Assembly: GCA_964447735.1 (NCBI GenBank)
Contig: CAYUTJ010000005.1
Span: forward strand, 1-32,598
DNA length: 32,598 bases
DNA from: CAYSYN01 sp964447735
Lineage (GTDB): Bacteria; Patescibacteriota; Minisyncoccia; Minisyncoccales; GBS-2
Reading direction: 5' to 3'
In this document: positions 1 to 7,181 of the stretch, piece after piece
How positions within the stretch are numbered: the stretch's first letter is position 1
How the letters are laid out: every line of letters begins with the position of its first letter
Position numbers and translations under genes: made by a program
Notes under the pieces: model-generated
The model's database searches: none
Seen by the model: the letters and a program-made list of their open reading frames with translations, nothing else
Told to the model about the DNA's origin: nothing

Positions 1-50
1 CCTTCACAAGAAGTCAAAGAAAAAAACGCCACCTTTGGTTTTCTCTTCAT
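1..50 (-). CDS. NiFe hydrogenase small subunit, N-terminal fragment (cut by window edge)
   Basis: The minus strand begins with ATG at 50 and reads MKRKPKVAFFSLTSCEG before the window ends. The stretch AFFSLTSCEG matches the start of NiFe hydrogenase small/delta subunits of the cytoplasmic group 3 type, where the Cys is the first ligand of the proximal 4Fe-4S cluster in a CEGC motif. Only 16 residues are visible, so the subgroup (3b sulfhydrogenase-like or other) is inference. It starts 10 bases after the stop of the upstream gene at 61-783, so the two are probably co-transcribed from the promoter near 811-838. The rest of the hydrogenase operon should lie to the left of the window. Confidence 0.72.
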   Translation of the reverse strand, partial: MKRKPKVAFFSLTSCE

Positions 51-60
51 TTTTTTAATT

Positions 61-783
61 CTATAAAATCTCCCAAAATAAAAAAAGAGGGGGAATCCCC
101 TGAAAGAAAGTTAAGGCTTCTTTTGTGATTTTTAGAAGGTTCTGAAAAGTTTTTTTTGAAATTTTTTCTCTTGCTCTTGAAAGATGAATGGTAACTAAAT
201 GTTCTTTCTTTGGGTCTTTTAAAAATCCTTGATCTACTTTGGAAATTACTTCTCTAAGGACAACTTTTTTCTCTTCCAAATTAAGTTTAAAGGTTTTCAC
301 AAAGAGGATGTTTTTCTCAATCTTTATAATCTCTCCGGGTCTAATTAAGCACTTTGTAATTTCTTGCAAAATTTTCTCTGTTAGAAATTGATTCTTTTTT
401 ATTAACCAAAGGGTTTCGAAGTTATGGTGAGGTTTTCCGTTAATCAATTCCAATAATTTTAATGCTGTTATTTTCTTGTGTGTTATTTCCTTTTTCAGTA
501 AAGTGAATGTTTTTATTTCTTCTTTAGTAACTCTCTTTAAGAATTCATTTCCTAACCAGTAAGCTCTGACTACTCTTTCATTGAAAGGGTCTGAAATTTT
601 GTTTTGATGAGCAATGAATTGATAAAAAAAGAAAGGTTCGAGTTTAATTAAAATCTCTCTTGCTTTTGGCGCTTTCTCAAATTGAGGCTCTTTGGCAAAC
701 TCCAAAATTGTCTTTTTTTCTTTTGCTTTTTTCAATTCTGGACAAGAAAAACTATACAAACAAGCAATTCTTAAACCTTCCAA
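61..783 (-). CDS. Hydrogenase-operon protein, DUF6390-like (tentative)
   Basis: A 240-residue soluble protein without signal peptide or membrane segments. It contains a DPFNERVVRAYWLGNEFL stretch near residues 65-82 and a PHHNFETLWLI stretch near 118-128. Both resemble a family I know as DUF6390, found next to NiFe hydrogenase genes. That family name is from memory and tentative, and the biochemical role is unknown. The start is TTG at 783, because an in-frame TGA lies three codons upstream. A good ribosome site, GAGGTGA, sits about 8 bases before it. It is the first gene of the unit that continues into the hydrogenase small subunit at 50. A maturation or assembly role would suit the context but is inferred only from position. 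Confidence 0.6.
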   Translation of the reverse strand: MEGLRIACLYSFSCPELKKAKEKKTILEFAKEPQFEKAPKAREILIKLEPFFFYQFIAHQNKISDPFNERVVRAYWLGNEFLKRVTKEEIKTFTLLKKEITHKKITALKLLELINGKPHHNFETLWLIKKNQFLTEKILQEITKCLIRPGEIIKIEKNILFVKTFKLNLEEKKVVLREVISKVDQGFLKDPKKEHLVTIHLSRAREKISKKTFQNLLKITKEALTFFQGIPPLFLFWEIL

Positions 784-810
784 AATCTTTCACCTCAGGA
801 ACCAAAAGTA

Positions 811-838
811 ATTTTATTAAAGAGTATCTTTTTGTCAA
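811..838 (-). promoter_or_regulatory. Sigma70-type promoter of the hydrogenase unit
   Basis: On the minus strand TTGACA (833-838) is followed after 16 bases by TAAAAT (811-816), about 28 bases before the TTG start at 783. The -35 box overlaps the stop codon of the adenosine-kinase-family gene (835-837). The perfect -35 makes this a well-supported separate transcription start. Confidence 0.6.
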
Positions 839-1326
839 ATTGAGTATTTATAACCTAATTTTCTTACAATTTCTTTTCTCCATTTTATTCCCTTTTCATC
901 TTCCATTCCTCTTGTCTTTTGACCATCAATCACCCCCAAAATTCCTCTTGATCCATCTTCAGCTTCAGCTATAATCACTTTTACAGGATTTCCAGTAGCA
1001 CAAAAGATTGTGCAAACTTCAGGAACTTGTTTTATTGCATTCAAAACATTAATTGGGAAAGCTCCTTTAATTAAAATCAAAAAGCAATGGCCAGCTCCAA
1101 TTTCAAAGGCTTTTTCTCTTGCCATCTTTCTTAATTCCTCATCGTTTCCTTCATATCTCACTAAACATTCTCCTGAAGATTCTACAAAACCTAAACCAAA
1201 TTTTATTTGAGGAACAGAATTCAAAAGAGATTCTGAAATATCTTCGACTGTCTTTATGAAATGGGATTGTCCTAAAATTAAATTAACATCTTTTGGAACT
1301 TTAATCTCTACAATTTTTATTTCCAT
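835..1326 (-). CDS. Adenosine-specific kinase family protein (PF04008)
   Basis: A 163-residue protein matching in length and pattern the small family called adenosine-specific kinase (formerly DUF355), common in archaea and some anaerobic or thermophilic bacteria. Visible family-like stretches are LGQSHFIKTVEDISE near residue 18, FGLGFVESSGECLVRYEGND near 43, GAGHCFLILI near 77, IFCATGNPVKVIIAE near 107 and GSRGILGVIDG near 125. The kinase name comes from the family; in vivo substrate and role are poorly known. It is preceded by a possible TATAAT box at 1360-1365 and follows a terminator, so it probably forms its own unit. The hydrogenase promoter overlaps its stop. Confidence 0.85.
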   Translation of the reverse strand: MEIKIVEIKVPKDVNLILGQSHFIKTVEDISESLLNSVPQIKFGLGFVESSGECLVRYEGNDEELRKMAREKAFEIGAGHCFLILIKGAFPINVLNAIKQVPEVCTIFCATGNPVKVIIAEAEDGSRGILGVIDGQKTRGMEDEKGIKWRKEIVRKLGYKYSI

Positions 1327-1359
1327 AATCTTTTAAAAATTTTGACCTTTCATTTTTTA

Positions 1360-1395
1360 ATTATAATAAAAGCCCCCACAAGGAAAGAGGGCTAT
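1360..1395 (-). terminator. Rho-independent terminator overlapping a -10 box
   Basis: The minus-strand RNA has the arm AGCCCTC (1387-1393), a roughly 9-base loop and the arm GGGGGCT (1371-1377), with one mismatch, followed by TTTTATTATAAT. It lies just after the stop of the small membrane protein at 1408 and should end that unit. The T-rich tail also contains TATAAT (1360-1365), a possible -10 for the next gene (835-1326), although no good -35 is visible. Confidence 0.6.
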
Positions 1396-1407
1396 TTTGT
1401 TTTCAGC

Positions 1408-1671
1408 TTAAAGAGAATTTAAATCTTGATCTATTTCTTTAAATTCTTGATCTAAATTTCCAATATCTATACTCTCTATTTCCTTAAAAATGGTATCTGT
1501 CGAATCTTCCTTTCCAGGTCCTTTAGTTCTAGTTATCTCTTCTGAGACAGGAAGTGAAGAAGGTGTTGTTTTCTTGCTTTGCCAGTAAATCAAACCACCA
1601 ACAATTGAAACCAAAAGGATAATTACCACCAAAGCTATAACATTTGTTTTTGTTTGTGTTTTTTGCTCCAT
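1408..1671 (-). CDS. Small single-pass membrane protein, unknown function
   Basis: An 87-residue protein with a short polar N-terminus, one hydrophobic helix at about residues 11-30 (VIALVVIILLVSIVGGLIYW), a Ser/Pro/Thr-rich linker and an acidic C-terminal helix ending FKEIDQDLNSL. Proteins with this plan, an N-terminal anchor and an acidic tail of Leu-Asp repeats, are frequent in Patescibacteria beside secreted coiled-coil proteins. I know no function for them. It starts 5 bases after the stop of the coiled-coil protein at 1677, so the two form a pair. A terminator follows. The topology implies the acidic tail lies outside the membrane. Confidence 0.7.
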   Translation of the reverse strand: MEQKTQTKTNVIALVVIILLVSIVGGLIYWQSKKTTPSSLPVSEEITRTKGPGKEDSTDTIFKEIESIDIGNLDQEFKEIDQDLNSL

Positions 1672-1676
1672 GTTTT

Positions 1677-2441
1677 TTATTCAATAGTTTGAGTGGGGGT
1701 GGCTTGTTGAGTTGTCGTTGTTGTTTGTTCTGTTGTTATCGGAACTTCGTATTCATTCACTCTCGGAATCTGAGCTAAAGCAACGGCTGCTTTGTGAACT
1801 AAATCCCTTGCCTTTTTAACTAATTTCTCAACTGCTTTCAAATCATCATGAAGAGCTTTTCTCAACTTCCCAACATCGGTTCTTAAATTCTCTTCTGTAG
1901 TAATTTGAGGAGGTTCGTAGACTTTTTCAGCTTGTTTTTCTACAGCCTCTTTTGCTTTCTCTATTGCCAAACGAGCTTCGTTAATTGCTGATTCTACTTG
2001 GCTAACATCTTTTCCGTGTAGTTTGGCTTTTGCAGTTCTACTTTCAATCTTTTCTAAAATCAATTCTAGACGATCTAAAACGTTTAAATAGTGATTGGTC
2101 ATTCTTTCATTTAAAGCATTCACCCTTTCATAAATTCTTTCAACAATCTTTTGTTTTGTTTGACTTATCCTCTCTTTCATTCTTTCTCTCAATTGTTGCT
2201 TGAAATCTTCAATCTTTGATTTTATTTTTTCTCTTCTTTCTTTAATTTTGTTTCTCAATTCAATCTGCTTTTGCAAAATTAAATTTTTAAATTCTTCTCT
2301 TTTTTTCCTGAATTCTTCAACTGAAATTTGCCTTTTCTCTCTAATTCTTTCCAAAATTGTATTTCTCCAAGGAGGAGCAGCTACAATTTGAGAGGTCAAA
2401 ACTAAGCTTAAAATCAAACCGACAATTATTTTCTTTCTCAT
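1677..2441 (-). CDS. Exported coiled-coil protein, unknown function
   Basis: 254 residues. A clear signal peptide occupies residues 1-22 (MRKKIIVGLILSLVLTSQIVAA). A long charged helical region rich in Lys, Arg and Glu runs over about 30-130, with a second helical block at about 135-225. The tail is a Thr/Gln-rich low-complexity stretch (EQTTTTTQQATPTQ). The pattern suggests a secreted or surface-associated coiled coil; no enzymatic motif is visible. It is paired with the small membrane protein downstream. The ATG at 2441 is preceded by an element with AAAGGTC at 2462-2468 that recurs at other promoters in this window. Function is not assigned. Confidence 0.75.
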   Translation of the reverse strand: MRKKIIVGLILSLVLTSQIVAAPPWRNTILERIREKRQISVEEFRKKREEFKNLILQKQIELRNKIKERREKIKSKIEDFKQQLRERMKERISQTKQKIVERIYERVNALNERMTNHYLNVLDRLELILEKIESRTAKAKLHGKDVSQVESAINEARLAIEKAKEAVEKQAEKVYEPPQITTEENLRTDVGKLRKALHDDLKAVEKLVKKARDLVHKAAVALAQIPRVNEYEVPITTEQTTTTTQQATPTQTIE

Positions 2442-2460
2442 ATTTCAAAAAAATATTTTT

Positions 2461-2480
2461 CGACCTTTATAATATTTTAT
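2461..2480 (-). promoter_or_regulatory. Probable promoter region with shared AAAGGTC element
   Basis: The minus strand reads TAAAATATTATAAAGGTCG, ending 20 bases before the ATG at 2441. TATTAT/TAAAAT could serve as -10, but no good -35 is visible. The TATAAAGGTC part is the same as in the two promoters at 10232 and 11169. It overlaps the end of the MEMO-family gene. Confidence 0.35.
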
Positions 2481-3319
2481 CTTAACAAAACTATTGCTCC
2501 GTAACCAACAACCTGAATTTTTTCTCCATAGATTGTGTCTCCTGAATTTTGATATTTCAAGAGTTTGGCTTTTCCTTTCAAATTTTTCGAAATTTCCAAA
2601 ATTGTCTTTATTGAATCTTGAGCACAAGCTAGAGTATCGACTTGAAAGAATTTTTCTTTTAATTTTTCGATTTTTTCTTTGAAGATTTTTGGATCTGAAC
2701 TCAAAATGGCATCGATGGTTTCAGAATCTACTTTTTTTGCAATCTCATAAGGTGGATAATGAGATAAATCAGAAGAAACAACTATTAAAATTTTCTTTTC
2801 TCTCATCAATTTTAAAATCGAATTTGCCAAATTTTTCCAATCTTTGTCTTCAGAGCCAAAAATTATTGGTAAAATCTTAAACTCTTTCAAAACTTTTTGT
2901 AAAAAGGGCAATTGAACTTCTAAGGAATGTTCAAAAAGATGGGCAGAATCTCTGATAAAAAATCTTTTTGATTCTTTCAAAAGTTTTTCAGCTAGTTTTT
3001 CATCAATTTTTACTTTTCCTAAAGGAGTTTCCCAAAAGCCTCTTTCCCAAACAGACACTCCATCAAACCTTTCATAATGGGAATCTCCGATTAAAACTAC
3101 GCTCTCAAAATTTTTATTTTCGATTGCTTTGTAACAATGAGCGGCAACAAAGCCTGAAAAAATGTATCCTGCATGAGGAGCTATTATTCCAAAAATTTCT
3201 TCTTTGATTTTTGGAATTTTTGCTTCTTTCAAAAAATTCTCAATCATTCCTTCCAAATTATTCTTTTCTGCAGGATAGAATTGGCCAGCGACAGCTGGAA
3301 ACCTGATTTTTTCTTCCAT
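2477..3319 (-). CDS. MEMO1 family protein (AmmeMemoRadiSam system protein B)
   Basis: 280 residues, full length for the MEMO family. The family is related in fold to extradiol dioxygenases and LigB, and human MEMO1 binds a metal ion. Visible motifs are RFPAVAGQFYP (6-16), APHAGYIFSG (47-56, His49), IGDSHY (77-82, His81), the EHSLEVQLPFL segment (130-140), SSDLSHYPPY (182-191, His187) and ACAQDS (231-236, Cys232). These match the expected two His and one Cys ligands. Bacterial members often accompany AMMECR1 and a radical SAM protein; neither partner is in this window. It starts one base after the stop of the unknown helical protein at 3321, so it ends the long metal/redox operon. Confidence 0.9.
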   Translation of the reverse strand: MEEKIRFPAVAGQFYPAEKNNLEGMIENFLKEAKIPKIKEEIFGIIAPHAGYIFSGFVAAHCYKAIENKNFESVVLIGDSHYERFDGVSVWERGFWETPLGKVKIDEKLAEKLLKESKRFFIRDSAHLFEHSLEVQLPFLQKVLKEFKILPIIFGSEDKDWKNLANSILKLMREKKILIVVSSDLSHYPPYEIAKKVDSETIDAILSSDPKIFKEKIEKLKEKFFQVDTLACAQDSIKTILEISKNLKGKAKLLKYQNSGDTIYGEKIQVVGYGAIVLLR

Positions 3320-3320
3320 T

Positions 3321-3857
3321 TTACTCTATGCAACAATCAATTATTTTTTTCACTATTTCACCAAGTTTTGCCAGAAATCCGGTTTTCTTTTTATCATGAA
3401 CATTTAATTGGTTCTCTTCAATCTTTTTCACTTTTCCAATATCTATTAATTTTAAATTTATTCCCCAAAACAAAGACCAAAGTTGATAAGCTTTTGAAAA
3501 AAGATCATGTGCTTTTTCTTTTTTTCCTTGTGAATAATACTTTGTTCCAACCTCTATCAATCTCATTGAAGCAGCTAAAAGATGTTTTGAAATACACCAT
3601 TTCTCAGAACCTGGTTCGACATCCTTTACTAATTTTGCCAAAAGTTCTTTCCTCATTTTCCTTGTCTCATTCAATAAATCAAAATATTTTTCACTTCCTG
3701 TCTTTGCACCTGAAAAGAAAAAATGCTCTTCGATTGAAACTAAATTCATTATCGCTATTGATAAATCCTCATCAGAAGACAAATCTAACTTTCCTTTTTT
3801 TGACTTCTCAATTTTCTCGATTAGGTTTTGAATTTTTTCTTCCAATTTTTCTGCCAT
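3321..3857 (-). CDS. Conserved helical protein of unknown function
   Basis: 178 residues, predominantly helical and soluble, with no signal peptide. I do not recognise a family. Visible features are a charged N-terminal helix, a SIEEHFFFSGAKTGSEKYFD stretch (about 41-60), EPGSEKWCISKHLLAASMRL (about 83-102), and a C-terminal GFLAKLGEIVKKIIDCCIE stretch with two adjacent Cys. The paired EEH and KH segments on predicted helices could bind metal, which would suit the metal-transport neighbours, but that is speculation. It starts 3 bases after the CPVC membrane protein ends and is followed directly by the MEMO gene. Confidence 0.7.
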   Translation of the reverse strand: MAEKLEEKIQNLIEKIEKSKKGKLDLSSDEDLSIAIMNLVSIEEHFFFSGAKTGSEKYFDLLNETRKMRKELLAKLVKDVEPGSEKWCISKHLLAASMRLIEVGTKYYSQGKKEKAHDLFSKAYQLWSLFWGINLKLIDIGKVKKIEENQLNVHDKKKTGFLAKLGEIVKKIIDCCIE

Positions 3858-3860
3858 AAT

Positions 3861-4349
3861 TTAACAAACTTTTAAGAAAATCAAACTTAATAATACCAAA
3901 ATAAAAAGAGGAATAACAACCTTTTGAAATTTGAAATAAACTTTTCCCTGATTTCTCTTTCTTAAATAAAAATCTAAAAAATAACCCATTAAAAGACCGA
4001 TAGATCCTGAAAATATCCCAAAAATTAATTTATCAATTCCTAAAAATTTGTTCTGAGGATGTCCCAAAATTCCTAACCAGTAAAATGGTAAAATTGCTAT
4101 CCCATACCAGAAAATAAATATCAAAGGCTTTCTTCCAAAAAACTTGATTTTTCTTTTATCTAATTCATCAATCGTCCAGATCACTAAAGAAATTAAAAAA
4201 CCTCCAATCCAAGTTCCAGAAATTAAATCATCGATACCGAGATATCTACATAATCCAACCCCGCTAGCAACTGCAACTGTACAAACCGGACAAAAAGCAA
4301 AAATAGAGAAAGGTAAAGAAAGTGTAATAAAAAAAATTTTCCCTATCAT
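3861..4349 (-). CDS. CPVC-motif integral membrane protein, unknown function
   Basis: About 162 residues from the ATG at 4349. A TTG at 4394 would add 15 residues and overlap the upstream permease by 17 bases; the ATG gives a tidy hydrophobic N-terminus, so I prefer it. There are about five hydrophobic helices. The first ends in FCPVCTVAVASGVGLC, giving a CxxC pair plus a third Cys eleven residues later, followed by RYLGIDDLISGTWIGGF. I recognise this CPVC..GVGL..LGIDD pattern as recurrent in Patescibacterial membrane proteins, but no function is known to me. The CxxC at the membrane face could do thiol chemistry or bind metal. It lies between the Znu-type permease and an unknown gene. Confidence 0.7.
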   Translation of the reverse strand: MIGKIFFITLSLPFSIFAFCPVCTVAVASGVGLCRYLGIDDLISGTWIGGFLISLVIWTIDELDKRKIKFFGRKPLIFIFWYGIAILPFYWLGILGHPQNKFLGIDKLIFGIFSGSIGLLMGYFLDFYLRKRNQGKVYFKFQKVVIPLFILVLLSLIFLKVC

Positions 4350-4377
4350 GAAAATCTTTTTAATCTTAACAAATTCT

Positions 4378-5139
4378 TTATTTTTTGAAAACAAGAGAAA
4401 CTAAAAATATAAAAAAGTTAGCCAAAATGATTGTAGGACCTGCAGAGATATTAAAAATTTTGTAAAAGAAAATGCCAAAAAGAGAACTTAAAATACCAAA
4501 AAGGATTCCATAAAAAGAATACCAAAATAAATTCTTACTCAAATTTCTAGCAGAAGCTGCTGGAATTGCTACTAAAGCTGCTGTCAATAACCCCCCAACA
4601 ACTTTCACTCCTAAAGCAACAATAATGGCAATACAAAGCAAATATAAAAAATTATATTTTTTGACATCAATTTTTTCTGATTTTGCTAAATCCTCAGAAA
4701 TTGAAATTAAAACCATTTTTTTGTAAATAGATTTTGTCAACAAAAAAACAAAAAGACATAACAAAAAAGTAATTAAAGTATCTAGAAATTTCACTTTGGA
4801 AATATCCCCAATTAAAGCTTCTTCTGCTTTTTCAATCGGCAAAAATAAAAGAGAGATTGAAACACCGGTGGCAAAAACAATCGCAGTTAAAGCTTCCAAA
4901 GGTAACTTTGTTTTTCTTTCAAAAAGCCAAATTAAAAAAATTCCCAAAATGACAAAAGGAAAAGCTCCCAAAGAAACATCAAATCCAAAAATTAAAGCTA
5001 AAGTTATTCCTGGTAAAGTTAAATGTCCCAAAGGACCTGCAACCAAGGACATTCTTTTAGATAACATTAAAGTTCCCAAATAACCTGCTGTCGCCCCAAT
5101 AGAAACTCCACAAATTAAACTTAATAAAATTTGCTCCAT
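4378..5139 (-). CDS. Metal ABC transporter permease (ZnuB/ABC-3 family)
   Basis: 253 residues with about eight hydrophobic segments, the normal length for ABC-3 family permeases that import Zn, Mn or Fe. Typical stretches are the N-terminal GYLGTLMLSKRMSLVAGPLGHLTLPGI region with its conserved His, TAIVFATGVSISLL, and GVKVVGGLLTAALVAIPAASARNL, the conserved coupling-helix region. Metal specificity cannot be read from sequence. It starts one base after the stop of the ATPase gene (5141), so the two are translationally coupled. No periplasmic-type binding protein (ZnuA) is found in the window, so the receptor is encoded elsewhere or replaced. Confidence 0.9.
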   Translation of the reverse strand: MEQILLSLICGVSIGATAGYLGTLMLSKRMSLVAGPLGHLTLPGITLALIFGFDVSLGAFPFVILGIFLIWLFERKTKLPLEALTAIVFATGVSISLLFLPIEKAEEALIGDISKVKFLDTLITFLLCLFVFLLTKSIYKKMVLISISEDLAKSEKIDVKKYNFLYLLCIAIIVALGVKVVGGLLTAALVAIPAASARNLSKNLFWYSFYGILFGILSSLFGIFFYKIFNISAGPTIILANFFIFLVSLVFKK

Positions 5140-5140
5140 A

Positions 5141-5833
5141 TTAGTGTTGGTGATAATGTTGATAAAACCTCAATTCTTGACCGTAAAGTTTTTGTAAATT
5201 TTCCAAAGTTAAAATTTCCTTTGGGCTTCCTTGACAAATTGGACATTTATTCAAACAAATTACATAGTTTGAAAATTTAAAGACAACGCTTAAATCATGA
5301 GTTACCAACAAAATGGTCAAATTTTTTTCTTTTTTTAATCTTTCCAAAAGTTTATAAATTGATTCTTGACCTGAAATGTCAATTCCTGACATTGGTTCAT
5401 CGAAAAGCAAAACTTCTGGATTTTTCAAAAGGGCAAAACCTACCAAAATTCTTTGGAATTGACCAGAAGATAAATTAGCAATTTTTTTATTTAAAAAATC
5501 ATCTGAAAATCCAATTGAATTCAAAATCTTTTTTATTTCTTTTTCTCTTTCTTCTTTCAATTTAAAAAACTCTTTAACTGACATTGGAAGAGTTTTTATA
5601 AAGGGTAATCTTTGAGGAACATAACCTACTTTTATTCCCTCTTTCCATTTAATTTCTCCTCTATAGGGAAGAATTCCCAAAAGAGTTTTTAACAAAACTG
5701 TTTTCCCTGCTCCGTTGGGTCCCAAAATTGTAATTGTGTCTCCTTCTTTAACTTTAAAAGATAAATTACAAATAATCTTTTCTCTGTCTAATTCAACAGT
5801 TAAGTTTTTAACTTCTAAAATTGTATCTTTCAT
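5141..5833 (-). CDS. Metal ABC transporter ATP-binding protein (ZnuC-like)
   Basis: 230 residues. Walker A is GPNGAGKT (38-45), the Q-loop lies near YVPQR (71-75), the signature is LSSGQ (121-125), Walker B is VLLFDEP (141-147), and the H-loop His is in THD (179). This is a complete ABC ATPase of the Znu/Mnt type. The C-terminal tail carries CPIC (197-200) and ends in a His-rich QHYHQH run, a plausible metal-binding or sensing tail and typical of zinc importers. It partners with the permease at 4378-5139. Its ATG overlaps the stop of the DUF134 regulator by 4 bases, so transporter and regulator are made together. Confidence 0.92.
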   Translation of the reverse strand: MKDTILEVKNLTVELDREKIICNLSFKVKEGDTITILGPNGAGKTVLLKTLLGILPYRGEIKWKEGIKVGYVPQRLPFIKTLPMSVKEFFKLKEEREKEIKKILNSIGFSDDFLNKKIANLSSGQFQRILVGFALLKNPEVLLFDEPMSGIDISGQESIYKLLERLKKEKNLTILLVTHDLSVVFKFSNYVICLNKCPICQGSPKEILTLENLQKLYGQELRFYQHYHQH

Positions 5834-6105
5834 TTTTTTATTTTGATTGCTTTTCCCTCAATTAAAGCTTCAGCTACTTTTTTTCTCGCTGAATTCAAAA
5901 TTCTTTGAAGGGTGCTTTGCGAAATTCCCATTTTCTTTGCAGCACTAATTTGATTTAATCCTTTAAAATCACAAAGTCTCAGGGTTTCCAATTCATCTAC
6001 TGTTAATTCTATTTCCTCTAACATCGACAAAGGAATAGCTCTTGGTTTAAAATAAACAGCTTTGGGATCAAAATAGATTCTTCTTGGTTTTCTTGGTCTT
6101 GCCAT
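5830..6105 (-). CDS. DUF134 family helix-turn-helix protein (UPF0251)
   Basis: 91 residues beginning MARPRKPRRI, then YFKPRAIPLSMLEEIELTVDELETLRLCDFKGLNQISAAKKMGISQSTLQRIL. The C-terminal half is a helix-turn-helix like sigma region 4. The N-terminus RPRKPRRI and the IPL..L.E..L..DE.EALRL pattern are typical of DUF134. Members commonly lie next to NifX/NifB-like and MinD-ferredoxin genes, as here, and are presumed DNA-binding regulators. It is the only dedicated DNA-binding protein of the metal/redox operon, so it is the natural candidate to bind the twin operators at 10232 and 11169. That link is inference. Confidence 0.9.
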   Translation of the reverse strand: MARPRKPRRIYFDPKAVYFKPRAIPLSMLEEIELTVDELETLRLCDFKGLNQISAAKKMGISQSTLQRILNSARKKVAEALIEGKAIKIKK

Positions 6106-6107
6106 TT

Positions 6108-7181
6108 TTATTCTCTTCTCAAATGAATTTTACAATTAGGACAAATTAAAGTAGCACAAGGAACACCAGGTTGATGGATTATTTTATAGCCACATTTTGG
6201 ACAAACACAAAAGCCCCCAGGACCTAAACCTCGAGCTCCTCTAAATCTCCCTCTAAATCTCCCTCTTCTTCTCCAACCAAATCCTCTACCATAAATTGGC
6301 ATTCCAAAAACAGGAGCTGGACGATAAAAACTAGTTGTTGTTTCGTGACTTTTAATTTGAATTGCCACATAAACTAAATTGTCAATTTCTTTCATCAGTC
6401 TTTCTCTTAAATTTTCTGAGATTTTCGTTGCTTGATCTACATTCAAATTTTGGGGCAATTTTATTTCTAAATTAGCAGTGATTGCTGAGCCTTTCTTTTG
6501 AGTTTTCAAATTTGAAATTTCAACTCCTTGATTCTTTGCAATTTCTTTAATTTTATTTTCTATCTCAGGAGGAGCTGAAACATCAAGCAAAGAATCAACA
6601 GCTTCTTTTCCAATTGAAAAAGATTCTTTAATAATATAGAGACCAACCAAAAATGCTAAAATTGAATCTGTAAAAACCCAGAATTTATTCAAAATCAATC
6701 CCAAAAAAATTACCAAAGATGACAAAACATCGACTCTTGAATGAACCCCATCTGAAATTAAAGCAACTGAATTTTCCTTTTTACCAAAATGAATTTTCAA
6801 TCTTGACATTACTTCATTTAAAATTGCAGAAAATCCCATAATAGAGAGAGCTAAAATCGGAAGTTGAATTGGAGAGGGATTTTTAAATTTTTTCCACGAT
6901 TCATAAAGTATTAAAATTCCAGTTGTCAATAAAATTAAAGTGATGAAAAGTCCAGCTAAAACTTCAAATTTAAAATGACCGTAAGGATGCCTCTTGTCTG
7001 CTGGTTTTTTCGAAATTTTAATACCAACAAAAGAAATCAAAGAAGAAAAAATATCTCCTAAGGAATGAAAACCTTCTGCTAAAACAGCGGTTGATTTTGA
7101 AAAAATCCCCCCAAGAATTTTTGTTATTGCCAAGATAACATTTGCCAAAACTGAAATTAAAGCTACTTTTTCTTTATCCAT
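6108..7181 (-). CDS. CDF metal efflux transporter fused to a Gly/Arg linker and zinc ribbon
   Basis: 357 residues. Residues 1-200 form the cation diffusion facilitator domain with about six membrane helices and the two metal-site motifs HSLGD (39-43) and HSRVD (147-151). Residues about 200-280 match the cytoplasmic CDF domain. CDF proteins normally end there, near 280-300 residues. This one continues with a Gly/Arg/Phe-rich linker (about 296-322, GRFRGRFRG repeats) and a Cys-rich module CVCPKC (325-330), Cys342 and CPNC (347-350). A stand-alone version of that module is common beside NifX/DUF5320 genes. The fusion supplies a cytosolic metal-binding tail to an exporter. The gene overlaps the MinD-type ATPase upstream by 8 bases. 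Confidence 0.92.
   Translation of the reverse strand: MDKEKVALISVLANVILAITKILGGIFSKSTAVLAEGFHSLGDIFSSLISFVGIKISKKPADKRHPYGHFKFEVLAGLFITLILLTTGILILYESWKKFKNPSPIQLPILALSIMGFSAILNEVMSRLKIHFGKKENSVALISDGVHSRVDVLSSLVIFLGLILNKFWVFTDSILAFLVGLYIIKESFSIGKEAVDSLLDVSAPPEIENKIKEIAKNQGVEISNLKTQKKGSAITANLEIKLPQNLNVDQATKISENLRERLMKEIDNLVYVAIQIKSHETTTSFYRPAPVFGMPIYGRGFGWRRRGRFRGRFRGARGLGPGGFCVCPKCGYKIIHQPGVPCATLICPNCKIHLRRE

Noticed and set aside
3173..3859. 228-residue plus-strand reading frame
   Set aside because: It lies opposite the MEMO and unknown helical genes. Its composition (Phe/Leu/His/Ser-rich) is typical of the antisense of AT-rich lysine-rich genes, and it has no recognisable motif.
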